Positions 8,726 through 17,846 are shown, numbered from the stretch's first letter. The stretch is DNA of 64,000 nt from UBA6663 sp044226485 (GCA_044226485.1 JBGAGY010000012.1:124001-188000); one strand, 5' to 3'. Made by a program: numbers and translations. The notes: generated by a model from the letters alone, not told the origin.

Positions 8726-8980
8726 ATGTCCGTTGAATGGATGGTGACCTTCTTCACGGGGGGATTCGGCCTGATGGTTGCGATTCGGGGCGCGATCAGC
8801 CTGCTCGCTCCGGATCTCTCATGGGAGATCACGCAGTGGCGGAATGCGAGGCGAGGCCTCACCTCATCGCGCACCGAGGAGTGGGAGAACCAGGATCGCT
8901 GGAGCGGCGGCTTCATGTTGTTGCTCGGGGTTGTTTTGATCGGCGCGACCCTCTGGTACCTGGTCGGGGCTCGCGCCTGA
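8726..8980 (+). CDS. Small two-helix membrane protein, unknown function
   Basis: This 84-aa protein has one helix at about 8-28 (TGGFGLMVAIRGAISLLA), a charged middle region (TQWRNARRGLTSSRTEEWENQDRW) and a second helix at about 62-80. No family was recognised. AAAGG (8713-8717) precedes the ATG by 8 nt, supporting real translation. It follows the glycosyltransferase after an 87-nt gap and is convergent with the ABC permease. Confidence 0.55.
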   Translation: MSVEWMVTFFTGGFGLMVAIRGAISLLAPDLSWEITQWRNARRGLTSSRTEEWENQDRWSGGFMLLLGVVLIGATLWYLVGARA

Positions 8981-8995
8981 GCCTGCTGAACAAGA

Positions 8996-9772
8996 TCAGG
9001 CTGTGGGTCTGTCGAACAACCGCGCGACCATGAGGGCGACGGCGGCCAGGCCAAGCAGGATCAGGGCCAGCGTGATCGCGAGGCTGAGATCCTGCTCGAA
9101 GCCGATGTAGATCGCGAGCGGCATCGTCTGCGTCACGCCGCTGAGGTTGCCGGCGAAGAGGATCGTGGCGCCGAACTCGCCGAGCGCGCGAGCCCAGGCC
9201 AGCGCCAGGCCGCCCAGGATCGAAGGAATGGCCATCGGCACGGCGATGGCGCTGAACGTCTGCCAGCGATCGGCCCCGTCAATCTGAGCCTGCTCGAACA
9301 ACTCTATGTTGAGCGAGCGAAACCCGAGGGTTGCGGTGCGCACGAACAGCGGCCCCGCCACGAACCATTGCGCGAGCACCACGGCGATGGGCGTGAAAGG
9401 CACCGAGATGCCCAGCGCTCCCAGCGCCGGCCCCAGCAGACCGCGTCGACCGAAGGCGAAGAGCAGGGCGAGGCCGGCCACTGCCGGCGGCATCACGTTG
9501 GCGAGATCGATCAGCAGGTCGATCAGCCGCCGGCCGGGCAGCCGTGCATGGGCCAGCGCGTAGGCCATCGGGAGCCCGAACAGCAGGCACAACGCGACCG
9601 AGACCGCCGAGGTCGATAGGCTGACGCCGACCGCGCTCCAGACCGCGCGGTCCATGAGACCACGCGCCACGGAGTCGACGTCGGCGCGCCAGAAGAGACC
9701 GATGAACGGCAAAATCAGGAAGGCCACGTACGGCAAAACGATCCACGGCGCGGCCAGGCGGCGAGGACGCAT
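8996..9772 (-). CDS. Molybdate/tungstate-type ABC transporter permease (ModB/NifC-like)
   Basis: This 258-aa protein has five to six TM helices and the EAA cytoplasmic loop EQAQIDGADRWQTFSAIAVPMAIPSILGG that docks on the ATPase. The segment TMPLAIYIGFEQD is characteristic of the ModB/NifC group of oxyanion permeases. The start MRPRRL is preferred over a start five codons upstream because TATAGT ends 6 nt before its ATG, giving a leaderless mRNA. No substrate-binding protein or ATPase gene is adjacent, which is unusual for this family. The substrate call is therefore tentative. Confidence 0.75.
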   Translation of the reverse strand: MRPRRLAAPWIVLPYVAFLILPFIGLFWRADVDSVARGLMDRAVWSAVGVSLSTSAVSVALCLLFGLPMAYALAHARLPGRRLIDLLIDLANVMPPAVAGLALLFAFGRRGLLGPALGALGISVPFTPIAVVLAQWFVAGPLFVRTATLGFRSLNIELFEQAQIDGADRWQTFSAIAVPMAIPSILGGLALAWARALGEFGATILFAGNLSGVTQTMPLAIYIGFEQDLSLAITLALILLGLAAVALMVARLFDRPTA

Positions 9773-9778
9773 CGGCCA

Positions 9779-9784
9779 ACTATA
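9779..9784 (-). promoter_or_regulatory. -10 box of leaderless ABC permease gene
   Basis: TATAGT on the minus strand is separated by 6 nt (TGGCCG) from ATG 9772. No Shine-Dalgarno sequence is present. Confidence 0.5.
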
Positions 9785-9947
9785 CACGGAAGGCGTCGGG
9801 CGTCATGCTCCCTCAGGACAATCGCGTCTACATCGGCTCAGCGTGAAATTCGTGGCTAATACGAGTCTTCGACAACAAGACGCGATGGCCGTGGGCTCCA
9901 TTCGCGCCACACCCGCAGTGGTATCCTCAATCACAAGGTGAATGCGA

Positions 9948-10691
9948 ATGACGACCACATATCTGACGGGCGGAGAGCCCTTTCTCATGGCGGGCGGGAA
10001 GCGGGGCGCGTTGTTGGTGCACGGGTTCACGGGGCTGCCGCGCGACATGCGCCCCGTCGGTGAAGCGTTGCAGCGATCCGGCGTGACGGCCCTGGGGGTG
10101 CGCCTGGCCGGTCATGCCACCGAGGTCGACGACCTGTTGCGCAACCACTGGCAGGATTGGTACCAGACGGTCCTCGACGGCTACCACCTGCTGCGCGGCC
10201 TCTGCGACGACGTCGTGGTGATCGGGTTGTCGATGGGCGCCGTGTTGTCACTGCGTTTGGCCGCCGAGGAGCCGGTGCTGGGCGTCGTGACGATGAGCGC
10301 GCCGAGCATCCTGCACTTCAATCAACTCGACTGGCGCGCGCAGTATGCTCGTCTGATCAGCCCCTTCCTCAAGGCAGTGCCAAAGTCATACGAGGGTGAA
10401 CCACCCACAGACGTCTATCCGGTCTTCCCAACTCTGGCGATCGCTCAGTTCTTCGACCTGATCAAAGCCACAGATCCGCTCTTGCCCAGGATCACGGTGC
10501 CGAGCCTGCTGATCCACTCGCGCGCCGACGACTTCATCAAGCCCGACAACGCCAACTACTACAACCTGCGGCTCGCCAACAGCCCGCACGAGCTCTTCTG
10601 GCTCGAACGCAGCGAGCACGTCATCACCACGAGCGTCGAACAGGATGTGTTGATGCCTCGGGTCGTCGATTTCGTGACAACAGTGGGGTGA
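9948..10691 (+). CDS. Alpha/beta-hydrolase carboxylesterase (Est30 / monoacylglycerol lipase-like)
   Basis: This 247-aa protein has the oxyanion loop LLVHGFTGLP, the nucleophile elbow GLSMG (S95), the acid in HSRADDFI (about residue 196) and the catalytic histidine in ERSEHVITT (about 226). The compact fold with GFTG and a small cap matches thermostable carboxylesterase Est30. Substrates are probably short or medium acyl esters. ATG 9948 is chosen over ATG 9942 because AAGGTG lies 7 nt upstream of it. The gene is convergent with the dimethylargininase, and an imperfect GC-rich hairpin lies between their ends. Confidence 0.88.
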   Translation: MTTTYLTGGEPFLMAGGKRGALLVHGFTGLPRDMRPVGEALQRSGVTALGVRLAGHATEVDDLLRNHWQDWYQTVLDGYHLLRGLCDDVVVIGLSMGAVLSLRLAAEEPVLGVVTMSAPSILHFNQLDWRAQYARLISPFLKAVPKSYEGEPPTDVYPVFPTLAIAQFFDLIKATDPLLPRITVPSLLIHSRADDFIKPDNANYYNLRLANSPHELFWLERSEHVITTSVEQDVLMPRVVDFVTTVG

Positions 10692-10743
10692 CTAACGGAG
10701 AGCGAGGGGCGAAGACTCAAGTCCCGCTTCGCTCGCTCCGCAT

Positions 10744-11529
10744 CTAGGGCAGTCTCAACGACAGACAACTCAACCCGCCGTCCATCTTCTCGAACTCAGA
10801 CATCATGAGCACGAGAGGGTTGTAGCCGAGCGCGATAAGCGCGGCTTCGAAGCGGGGGTAACCGGTGGGGATGAGGATCCGGTCGTTGACGCGGATGCAG
10901 TTGGCGGCGTAGGCCTCGGCTTGAGATACGAGGATGTGCTCGAACCGCGCCAGAGCCGGGTGGTGCGCGAGCGGCTCGATCACCGCCAGGCGGTTGTCGC
11001 CGAGGGACGCGATCCCGCTCTTCAGATGCAGGATGTCGTCACGGTCGCGGATGTCGACGGTGGCCGACGAATAGTCGTGCCGCTCGAGCCAGGCCGCAAG
11101 CTGCGCCGCGCCCTCCGGGTTGGTGCGGGCCGAGATCCCGATCAAGAAGTGACCATCCGCGTCGCAGATGTCGCCGCCATCGACGTGGCCCGGGGCCTCG
11201 ATGATCTCGAGATCCGAAAAGCACTCAAGCAAAGCCGGCCGAATGGCCTCGACTTCGCCAGCTCGGCTGGGCGCGCCCGGCCGCGTCAAGATCGCGCCGC
11301 GCGCCGTGACGATGGCCGCGTCTTCGACGAAGGTGGAGTCCGGAAACTCCGTCAGGGGCGGCAGTTCCGTGATTGTCAGCCCGCAGCTCGCCAGCGCCCG
11401 GCAATAGGCTTCGAACTGCGCTCGCGCCAGCCCGACGTTTGGCGCGCCCAGATCAACGCGCGTCAGGCCCTGCGCATAGGTGTTCGCCGGCGGTCGGACG
11501 ATGGCGCGAGTGAAGTGATGGGATGACAT
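10744..11529 (-). CDS. Dimethylargininase-like amidinohydrolase (DDAH family)
   Basis: This 261-aa protein has the guanidino-modifying pentein fold signatures: FPDSTFVEDAAIV (substrate acids), EAPGHVDGGDI, the catalytic histidine in ILHLKSG, and the catalytic cysteine near the end in DGGLSCLSLRLP. DDAH converts N-omega-methylated arginines to citrulline plus methylamines. Bacterial homologues may instead use arginine-like substrates. No arginine genes are adjacent. No Shine-Dalgarno sequence is visible before the ATG. Confidence 0.88.
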   Translation of the reverse strand: MSSHHFTRAIVRPPANTYAQGLTRVDLGAPNVGLARAQFEAYCRALASCGLTITELPPLTEFPDSTFVEDAAIVTARGAILTRPGAPSRAGEVEAIRPALLECFSDLEIIEAPGHVDGGDICDADGHFLIGISARTNPEGAAQLAAWLERHDYSSATVDIRDRDDILHLKSGIASLGDNRLAVIEPLAHHPALARFEHILVSQAEAYAANCIRVNDRILIPTGYPRFEAALIALGYNPLVLMMSEFEKMDGGLSCLSLRLP

Positions 11530-11535
11530 GGAGGA

Positions 11536-11589
11536 GAGGGGCGTAGGGCGAGGCGCGAATTCAGGTTCGCTCTTCGCTCCTCGCCCCTC
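11536..11589 (-). terminator. Imperfect hairpin after the FG-GAP gene
   Basis: GAGGGGCG (11536-11543) pairs with CGCCCCTC (11582-11589), and GCGAA (11555-11559) with TTCGC (11566-11570); the middle is imperfect. It lies 5 nt after the stop of the minus-strand FG-GAP gene and also overlaps the region just upstream of the dimethylargininase gene. Confidence 0.4.
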
Positions 11590-11593
11590 GAGC

Positions 11594-12955
11594 TTAAACG
11601 CGTTGGGCCCTCAGCAACTGATTCGGCGCCGGCGATTCGATCACACCTGAAGCGCCGTCGGGCCAGGTGATCTCGACCCGCACGATGCGCGGGTCGCGGC
11701 CGAGGCCGAAGTGGGCCACCGGCTCCATCTGGCATAGATAGCCGCTGCCGGCGTCGATGGCGCGCCGGCGCGTGCGATGTTCTTCGACGAGCGTCACCAC
11801 GGCGCCGCGCGCGGGCGCGCCGTTCTCGGTGAGCGGCATGATGCGCAGCCAGGCGTTGTCGTTGCGCGGCGCCTGGTAATACGAGAGCGGCTGCATGCCG
11901 CTTTCGCCGTGCGACACGAGCAGCTCGAGCCGGCCGTCGCGGTCGAGGTCGCCGACTGCGGCGCCGGTGCCCAGGCCCTGAGGCTCGAGCGCGTCGCCGA
12001 TCGGGATCTGGATGATGCCGCCTTCCATCGCGCGGAAAAGCCGGTTGGGCTCGCCGATGTTGTTGAAGAAGATCTCGTCGTAGCCGTCGTTGTCGAAGTC
12101 CGCTGCGACGACGGTGCGCACCCGCGACGGCGCCGCGAAGGCCGGCGTCGCAACGTTGCGCCACAGCCCGCTGGCTTCCTGTCGATACAGGCGGTGCGGG
12201 CCTTCCCAGTTGCCGAGGACGAGGTCGAAGCGGCCGTCCTGATCGAGATCCAGGAAGGCGATGCCGCGCGCATGCTCGTCGGGGTCGTCGATGTCGAGAT
12301 GCGACGCGACCTCGGTGAAGGTGCCATCGCCATTGTTGCGGAAGAGGAAGTTCGGGCCGTTCTCGTTGCCGGCGAAGATGTCGACGCGCTCGGACACGAT
12401 CGGCAACGCAGCGGCGCTGCGCCCGCCGGTCACGTGGTCGAGCCCGGCCGCCGGCGCGTTGTCTTCCAGCCGGCCGTCTTCGTCGAGTTCGTAAAGCCGC
12501 ATCGGGCCGCCGTAGTTGGCGACGAAGAAGCCGTAGGTGCCGTTGCCCTTGCGATCGATCACGGCCACCGAGCGGCCGGCCGTCAGGTTGAGCGAGGCGC
12601 GGTTGTCCGGGATCGCGAAGAGGTCGACCCAGCCGTCGTCGCCGCGCACCAGCAGGCGATCCGCCAGCCGCTTCTGCCCGGCGAAGGTGTCGGTGTTGAG
12701 GATGTAGATCTCCTCGCGGCCGTCGCCGTCAAGGTCACCGGCCGCGACGCCGATCGCCTGACGGTCGGCGTCCGCCATCGTGCCGTCGGCGATGTCTTGA
12801 AGGCTGCGCCCGTCCCACTTGAGGACGCGGTTGGGCCCGCCGAAGCCGGTGATCACGGCTTCGAAGATCCCGTCGGCATCGATGTCGGAGATGGCGATGC
12901 CGTAGTGCAGGCGCGGCGGATTTGAACGGATGAGGTCGCTGCGATTGATGAACAT
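11594..12955 (-). CDS. CRTAC1-like FG-GAP repeat protein with ASPIC/UnbV domain
   Basis: This 453-aa protein has repeated calcium-binding blades (DIDADGIFEAV, DLDGDGREEIY, DLDQDGRFDLV, DFDNDGYDEIF, DLDRDGRLELL) at about 25, 75, 235, 285 and 345, forming an integrin-like propeller. The C-terminal 110 residues contain NDNAWLRIMPL and PVAHFGLGRDPRIVRVEITWPDG, the ASPIC/UnbV module. Homologues are usually secreted and bind calcium or matrix. Here no signal peptide is evident at the chosen ATG, and an upstream extension was not found. It stands alone between hairpins. The role is unknown. Confidence 0.85.
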   Translation of the reverse strand: MFINRSDLIRSNPPRLHYGIAISDIDADGIFEAVITGFGGPNRVLKWDGRSLQDIADGTMADADRQAIGVAAGDLDGDGREEIYILNTDTFAGQKRLADRLLVRGDDGWVDLFAIPDNRASLNLTAGRSVAVIDRKGNGTYGFFVANYGGPMRLYELDEDGRLEDNAPAAGLDHVTGGRSAAALPIVSERVDIFAGNENGPNFLFRNNGDGTFTEVASHLDIDDPDEHARGIAFLDLDQDGRFDLVLGNWEGPHRLYRQEASGLWRNVATPAFAAPSRVRTVVAADFDNDGYDEIFFNNIGEPNRLFRAMEGGIIQIPIGDALEPQGLGTGAAVGDLDRDGRLELLVSHGESGMQPLSYYQAPRNDNAWLRIMPLTENGAPARGAVVTLVEEHRTRRRAIDAGSGYLCQMEPVAHFGLGRDPRIVRVEITWPDGASGVIESPAPNQLLRAQRV

Positions 12956-13193
12956 ACCTGCGTCGCTGGTCAGCCTGGAGGGTGCGCGATGCGCTGCCCG
13001 TCAACTGCAATCATAAATTGGCAGAGAGCGCTTGACTGCCTGAAAGCATCCCACGCTTCAGTCGGGCATGCAATAGGACGGGCTTCCCGCCACGCCACAT
13101 CCGCCACATTGTGTTGACAAGTTACACGGCTGAATGGTTGGCGTCGCAGGCCACGCGCCAACCAAATGATTGACGTAACAGGCCTACACGACG

Positions 13194-13934
13194 TCAGATC
13201 GGCGGCCAGGGGTAACTATAGTTCGAACGCGGTTGGGGAAACACGCCGCCGTCGACAAGACGCTCGATGCGACGGCGCAGCGCGGAGACCTCGAGCGGAT
13301 CGAGCAGGCTGTCGAAGCCCCCACGCAGATCTTCATCTTCTTCGAGGCGACTTCGGAAGGACTGGAGGTCGGCGCAGACATCGTCAGGCAGCGCCTCGCC
13401 GGCGAAATCCCAGATCACGGTGCGCAGTTTGTGCTGGGCGTGAAAGGTCACGCCGTGGTCGATCAGCCAGAAGCGCCCGTCTGAGCTCTTGAGCACGTGG
13501 CCGGCTTTGCGGTCGGCGTTGTTGATGACGACGTCGAAGGCGGCCACGCGCTTGAAGATCGGGCGCTCGACATCCGTGACGTTGAAGTAGTGCCACTCGG
13601 GTTCGGCGTTGACGAAGAGCTGCAGCGAGCCGGGGCCGTGCGGGCCGCTCGGTCGATAGACCGTCGGCGGCACGAGGTCCCAGTCGAGCGACTGGCTGAC
13701 GAGGAAGGCGGCCACCTCGCGCAAGGCAAGGGTGCTTTCGGGAAAGTCCCAGAGTGGCCGCTCGCCCTTGATGGGCTTGTAGACGGCCGGCAGGGTCAGG
13801 CCCTTGTGCTTGACCGTCGTCAGGAACGTGTAATTCGATCCGTCGGGGAGCAGGCCTTGCAGCTTCAGAGTGCCGTCGCGAAGCGCTTCAAGCACCCGCA
13901 CCAGGTTGCCCGGTTGTGACGTTTCTTCGCTCAC
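13194..13934 (-). CDS. SCO1664-family protein (phosphatidylinositol-kinase-like fold)
   Basis: This 246-aa protein shows kinase-like landmarks: K53 in VYKPIKGERPLWDFP, D134-VVINNADRK-143 resembling the catalytic loop of PI3/4-kinase-like enzymes, and D159 in WLIDHGVTF as a metal-binding DxG equivalent. The family (TIGR03843) belongs to a trio of uncharacterised proteins described from Actinobacteria; the other two members lie at 19125-20385. The substrate is unknown. The GTG start lies 6 nt after TATAGT (13946-13941), so the mRNA is leaderless. The 240-bp gap downstream holds only a short hairpin around 13135-13162. Confidence 0.85.
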   Translation of the reverse strand: MSEETSQPGNLVRVLEALRDGTLKLQGLLPDGSNYTFLTTVKHKGLTLPAVYKPIKGERPLWDFPESTLALREVAAFLVSQSLDWDLVPPTVYRPSGPHGPGSLQLFVNAEPEWHYFNVTDVERPIFKRVAAFDVVINNADRKAGHVLKSSDGRFWLIDHGVTFHAQHKLRTVIWDFAGEALPDDVCADLQSFRSRLEEDEDLRGGFDSLLDPLEVSALRRRIERLVDGGVFPQPRSNYSYPWPPI

Positions 13935-13940
13935 GTCCAG

Positions 13941-13946
13941 ACTATA
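13941..13946 (-). promoter_or_regulatory. -10 box of leaderless SCO1664 gene
   Basis: TATAGT lies 6 nt (CTGGAC) before the GTG start at 13934. There is no room for a ribosome-binding site. Confidence 0.5.
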
Positions 13947-14006
13947 CCGCCAAACTCCTGGCCTCCGACGCGTCGTCGAAGGCGCACCAAATCGAACGAT
14001 CCTTTG

Positions 14007-14070
14007 GCCGCGGATTGAGCGGATTGAGCGAAATTTCTTCCCAATCCGTGAAATCCGCGCAATCCGCGGC
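14007..14070. repeat. GGATTGMG-repeat hairpin / terminator
   Basis: GCCGCGGATTG (14007-14017) pairs with 14060-14070, and the pairing continues with one mismatch through GCGGATT (14019-14025 with 14052-14058). Each arm contains two copies of an octamer-like GCGGATTG. It lies between the end of the NarL-type regulator gene and the SCO1664 promoter. A relative is at 62544-62580. Confidence 0.65.
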
Positions 14071-14104
14071 TAAGTCTTTGTTCGAGCCACAATCCCCTGG
14101 TGGA

Positions 14105-14734
14105 CTATATGAGATTCTTCTCGAGGGCGTAGCGGACCATCTCGGCGTTGGAGGCGAGGCCGAGCTTCTCGAGGATGCGCGAGCGATAGGTGCTGACCGT
14201 TTTGACGCTGATCATCAGATCGGCGGCGATGGCGCTGGCCGACTTGCCCTGCGCCAGCATCACGAGCACCTGGAACTCGCGGTTCGACAGCGTCTCGTGT
14301 GGGGCCTGGTTGGTGTCGCCGCCGAGGTTGAAGGCCAGCATCTCGGCCAGGGTGTCGCTGACGTAACGGCCGCCCGATGCGATCTTGCGCAGAGCCGGCG
14401 CCAGCAGTTCGGCGGCGTGCTCCTTGCTCATGTAGCCCGAGGCCCCTGATTTGAGCACACGCACAGCGTATTGATCTTCGGCGTGCATGCTCATCACGAG
14501 GACCTGCAGACCCGGATACAGCGCGCGCAACTCCTCGAGCAATTCGATGCCGTTCTGTCCGGGCATCGACAGGTCGAGCACGACGATGTCGCAGCTCCCC
14601 TGGCGGAGCCAGCCGAGGAGCGCCTGGCCGTCGGCGGCTTCCCCGACGACGCGCAGGTCATGGGTCTCTTCGATGATCTGGCGAAAGCCTCGCCGCACAA
14701 TGGAGTGATCGTCAGCGATCACGACGTTGATCAT
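14105..14734 (-). CDS. NarL/FixJ-family response regulator
   Basis: This 209-aa protein has a receiver domain (acidic D8/D9, phospho-acceptor D54 in VVLDLSMPG, K104-like lysine in GYMSKEHA) and a C-terminal LuxR-type helix-turn-helix (about 145-205: LSNREFQVLVMLAQGKS...SVKTVSTYRSRILEKL). It lies 25 nt downstream of a HisKA_3 kinase on the same strand and is its evident partner. The longer reading frame upstream overlaps the kinase gene and lacks homology, so ATG 14734 is used. It is followed by a hairpin terminator. Confidence 0.93.
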   Translation of the reverse strand: MINVVIADDHSIVRRGFRQIIEETHDLRVVGEAADGQALLGWLRQGSCDIVVLDLSMPGQNGIELLEELRALYPGLQVLVMSMHAEDQYAVRVLKSGASGYMSKEHAAELLAPALRKIASGGRYVSDTLAEMLAFNLGGDTNQAPHETLSNREFQVLVMLAQGKSASAIAADLMISVKTVSTYRSRILEKLGLASNAEMVRYALEKNLI

Positions 14735-14759
14735 AGTGGTTCTACCCTTCTGCTGTCTA

Positions 14760-16643
14760 TCACAGACTCGGTGTCGCTCCATCGGTCTCGGGCCGGCGGC
14801 CTTCGAACTGGAACGGTATATACACGCTGACCCGCGTGCCGCCTCGCACGCCGGCCTCCCAGACGACCGACCCGCCAAGGTCCTCGGCGCGCTCGCGCAT
14901 GCCGAGCATGCCGAGCGTGGCCGGCACATCCGACGGCTGTCGCATGCCGATGCCGTCGTCGACGATCGCCATCCGCAACCCCTTTCCGTCGCTTTCGAGT
15001 TCGATCGTTACGGAGCGGGCCTGAGCGTGGCGCACGACGTTCGTAACGGCCTCCTGGGCGATGCGGTAAGCGGCCGTCGTGATCGAGCCGGCCATCGGCC
15101 CGACGTCGTCGCCTTTCAACCTGACGTCGAGATCGGCTCGCCCGGCGACGTCGCGGGCCATCCAATCGATCGCGGCGGTCAGGCCGATATCGTCGAGCAG
15201 GCTGGGTCGCAACCGCCGGGCGATGGCGCGCGCCGTCTGCACAGTCTCATCCATCAAGGCGTTCAGCGATTGCGCGACTTCGAGCGCCTCAGCGACCCCG
15301 GGCACATCGACGAGATTGCGCAGCCGCCGCTCGATCTGGGCCACGTCCATCTTCGCGCCAGTCAGGGCCTGGCCGAGCTGGTCGTGGACCTCGCGCGAGA
15401 TCCGGGTCTGCTCGTCCTCCAGGATCTGGCGCTGCCGGCCCGTGAGCAACCGCAGTTGCTCGCGCGAACGGCGCAGCTCTTCAAGGCTGGTCCTCAACCG
15501 CTGAGTGCGATGCTCGACGCGTCGCTCGAGTTCAATGTTCGCGGCCTGCAACTCCTCGGCCTGCTTCTGAAGATTCTCCGCCATGGCGTTGAAGTCCGCG
15601 ATCAGGGTGTGCAGTTCGCTGGAATGCGCCGGTATCTCGGCCCGCCGCTGGAGTTGTCCGAGTTGGATCCGTCGAGCCGCGTACGCCAGCGAGCGGATCG
15701 GCCGCGCCAGCCGGCGATCGCCGAACCACCAGGCCGCGACGCCGGCGGCGATGATGAGCAGCAACCCGACCGTCACAGAGACAACGACCGATTGGTTCAC
15801 GGGCTCCAGGGTCGTCGCCAGTTCGAGCCCGACAGCCACGATGAGGTCACGGTCAGGCACAAAATCGACGGGTTTGAAGAAGTAGTCGCGGCTCACGCCG
15901 TCGGGTCCGCTCAACTCAATCGGTGTTTCGCCGTCGGTCGTCGGATTCAGCAGGGCGTCGCGAAAGGGGCCGGCCGGCACCTCTTCACCGACCGCGATCG
16001 AGTCTTCCGGCCAGCCGATCACGACTTTGCCGTCGCGATCGACGAGCAGCACCGAGAACTCCGGGGCCAGGTTGAGCGCCTGCACGCGCTGATTGAGCTC
16101 CGTCACATCCACGCCGATGCCGATGACCGATTTCAACGAGCCATCGTCGCCGTACACCGGGTAGCCCAGGGTGAGGATGCGTCGCTGAGTCACCTGACCG
16201 ATCGTGAATCCACCGATGGCGAAACCCCGAGTCTCGACGGCCCGCTGGAAGTACGAGATGCCGGAGACGTTCGTGAGTGTCTCAGGGTTGGGATAACGAC
16301 ACCAGACGTTTCCATCAGCGTCGGCGACGCCGAGGCTCAGGTACGCCGCGGCGCTCTGAACAACCCGTTCCACCATCTGATTGCATTCGTCGCGGCGCTG
16401 CTCCTGGATCGCCGGCGTGTTGGCCATGGTATTCAAGAGCACGCGCGAACTTTCGATCAATTGCCCATGTGAGGCACTGATCACGCGCGTCAGTTCAACC
16501 GTTCGGCTGAGCGCCCGTTCGGCCACAAACGTGCGTTGTTGCGCCATGATCAGGAGAATCAACAACACCGACGGCGCGAGTGCCACGGCCACGAGCAGAA
16601 CAAGCTGTGCGCGAACGCTGCGCAACGGTGCCATAGCCTTCAT
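14760..16643 (-). CDS. NarL-type sensor histidine kinase with extracellular Cache-like domain
   Basis: This 627-aa protein has TM1 at about 8-32 and a large periplasmic domain (35-285) with Cache-like motifs (WCRYPNPETLTNVSGISYFQRA; GIGVDVTELNQRVQ). TM2 is at about 288-310, then HAMP, a coiled coil (350-400), HisKA_3 with ISREVHDQLGQALTGAKMD (histidine about 428), and an ATPase domain with DDGIGMR and GMLGMRERAEDLGG. It senses a small external ligand by analogy with dCache kinases. TACACT (16661-16656) and GGAAG before the ATG suggest a short leader. Confidence 0.9.
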   Translation of the reverse strand: MKAMAPLRSVRAQLVLLVAVALAPSVLLILLIMAQQRTFVAERALSRTVELTRVISASHGQLIESSRVLLNTMANTPAIQEQRRDECNQMVERVVQSAAAYLSLGVADADGNVWCRYPNPETLTNVSGISYFQRAVETRGFAIGGFTIGQVTQRRILTLGYPVYGDDGSLKSVIGIGVDVTELNQRVQALNLAPEFSVLLVDRDGKVVIGWPEDSIAVGEEVPAGPFRDALLNPTTDGETPIELSGPDGVSRDYFFKPVDFVPDRDLIVAVGLELATTLEPVNQSVVVSVTVGLLLIIAAGVAAWWFGDRRLARPIRSLAYAARRIQLGQLQRRAEIPAHSSELHTLIADFNAMAENLQKQAEELQAANIELERRVEHRTQRLRTSLEELRRSREQLRLLTGRQRQILEDEQTRISREVHDQLGQALTGAKMDVAQIERRLRNLVDVPGVAEALEVAQSLNALMDETVQTARAIARRLRPSLLDDIGLTAAIDWMARDVAGRADLDVRLKGDDVGPMAGSITTAAYRIAQEAVTNVVRHAQARSVTIELESDGKGLRMAIVDDGIGMRQPSDVPATLGMLGMRERAEDLGGSVVWEAGVRGGTRVSVYIPFQFEGRRPETDGATPSL

Positions 16644-16911
16644 GATCTTCCAATTAGTGTATCAACAATATGTTCGCCTGTAGGAGACATCCGACAGTCA
16701 GTCGAGCCCTGGCCGATGGAGAACGCTCTTCCTTAATGGTATCCGTGAGTCAGGGGGAGACCAGCCTGAGGCGACGTTGAAGCAGTCGGATGTTTCGGGG
16801 TATCAGGTGTAACCGATCCGATGCACGCCTGGACATGCCTCGTTCGACTCTCGCGCTTTGAGAAAGCCAATCAGTGGCCCTTTGGCTTTCCCTGAGTGCT
16901 TTGGCAAGCGC

Positions 16912-17361
16912 ATGGAACTCAATGTTATGTACACACGGGTCGGGCTCCCGAAACGTTCTCCCAATGAAGGCTGGGGAGCCTCACGGCCCGTTCGGATCTT
17001 TGTCGTTGAGGATGTGCGCCTGGTCCGTCGGCGGATCGTCGCGGCGCTCATGGCCGAGCCCGGCTTGCTTGTGGTGGGTGAGGCTGACTCGGTCAAGATG
17101 GCTCAGGACACCCTGACGTCTATGGCTGTTGATGTCCTGATCAGCGATATCAGCCTCCCTGGCACATCCGAAATCCGAAATGGCCTCGACCTCATCAAAT
17201 GGGCCTTGAAGAATGATCCCGAGCTTCGCGCGATCGTGCTGACGAACTACGCCGACGAGGCCTATCGGCAGGCCAGCAAGCGTGTCGGCGCCGTCGCCTT
17301 TCTCGACAAATCCTCCGAGTTCGAAAAGCTCACCCCCACCATACGGCGCGCGATGGGTTGA
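16912..17361 (+). CDS. Stand-alone receiver-domain protein
   Basis: This is a single response-regulator receiver domain of about 149 aa: E33/D34 in VVEDV, phospho-acceptor D79 in VLISDISLPG, T-loop VLTNYAD and K129 in FLDKSSEF. No output domain follows, so it probably acts like CheY/Spo0F through protein contact or phosphotransfer. The start is uncertain: ATG 16912 or 16927; the upstream extension to 16858 has no support. It is divergent from the NarL pair and lies just upstream of envelope-stress genes, but no link is proven. Confidence 0.75.
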   Translation: MELNVMYTRVGLPKRSPNEGWGASRPVRIFVVEDVRLVRRRIVAALMAEPGLLVVGEADSVKMAQDTLTSMAVDVLISDISLPGTSEIRNGLDLIKWALKNDPELRAIVLTNYADEAYRQASKRVGAVAFLDKSSEFEKLTPTIRRAMG

Positions 17362-17544
17362 CGTTGTCGCTGTTGCTTGTTTGACCCTGTCAGTGTTCTC
17401 CGACATTTTGATGGCTTGCTACTGACCCGCTTTGCAGGACGCTCCGATACAAACATACTGCCCAGCGGCGTAATGTTCCGTTCAGGCAATGAGCCTGCAC
17501 TTTCAAACTCCGACAGTTTCACTCAATCGCAAAGGAGCATCATC

Positions 17545-17817
17545 ATGTTGGACTTCATCATCTGGATCGTGGTCGGCGGCATTCTGGGCTGGCTCGCGAG
17601 CATGATCATGCACACCGATGGACGACAGGGCACTCTGATCGACATCGTTGTGGGCATCATCGGCGCGGCCCTGGCCGGCTGGCTGATCTCGCCGCTCGTC
17701 GGCGTCGGCACCATTAATCAGGGCAACTTCAGTTTCGGCGCCCTGATCGTGTCGCTGCTCGGCGCGATCGTCTTGCTGGCGATCGTCAACCTGTTCCGCT
17801 TCGGGCGCACACGCTAA
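17545..17817 (+). CDS. GlsB/YeaQ/YmgE-family membrane protein
   Basis: This 90-aa protein has three TM helices, and the Gly-rich pattern GGILGWLASMIM...GIIGAALAGWL is typical of the family once called transglycosylase-associated. Members are stress-induced membrane proteins of unknown mechanism. AAAGGAG (17531-17537) sits 7 nt before ATG 17545 and decides the start within a longer open frame. A GAAA-loop hairpin follows at 17847, then the HdeD-like gene. Confidence 0.85.
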   Translation: MLDFIIWIVVGGILGWLASMIMHTDGRQGTLIDIVVGIIGAALAGWLISPLVGVGTINQGNFSFGALIVSLLGAIVLLAIVNLFRFGRTR

Positions 17818-17846
17818 GACGCCCGCATCCTTCCTCCCACCTGAGC

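Noticed and set aside
14727..16472. A 581-codon plus-strand frame over the NarL-type kinase
   Set aside because: It is an antisense shadow of a kinase with all catalytic motifs; its own translation is Arg/His/Asp-rich without pattern.
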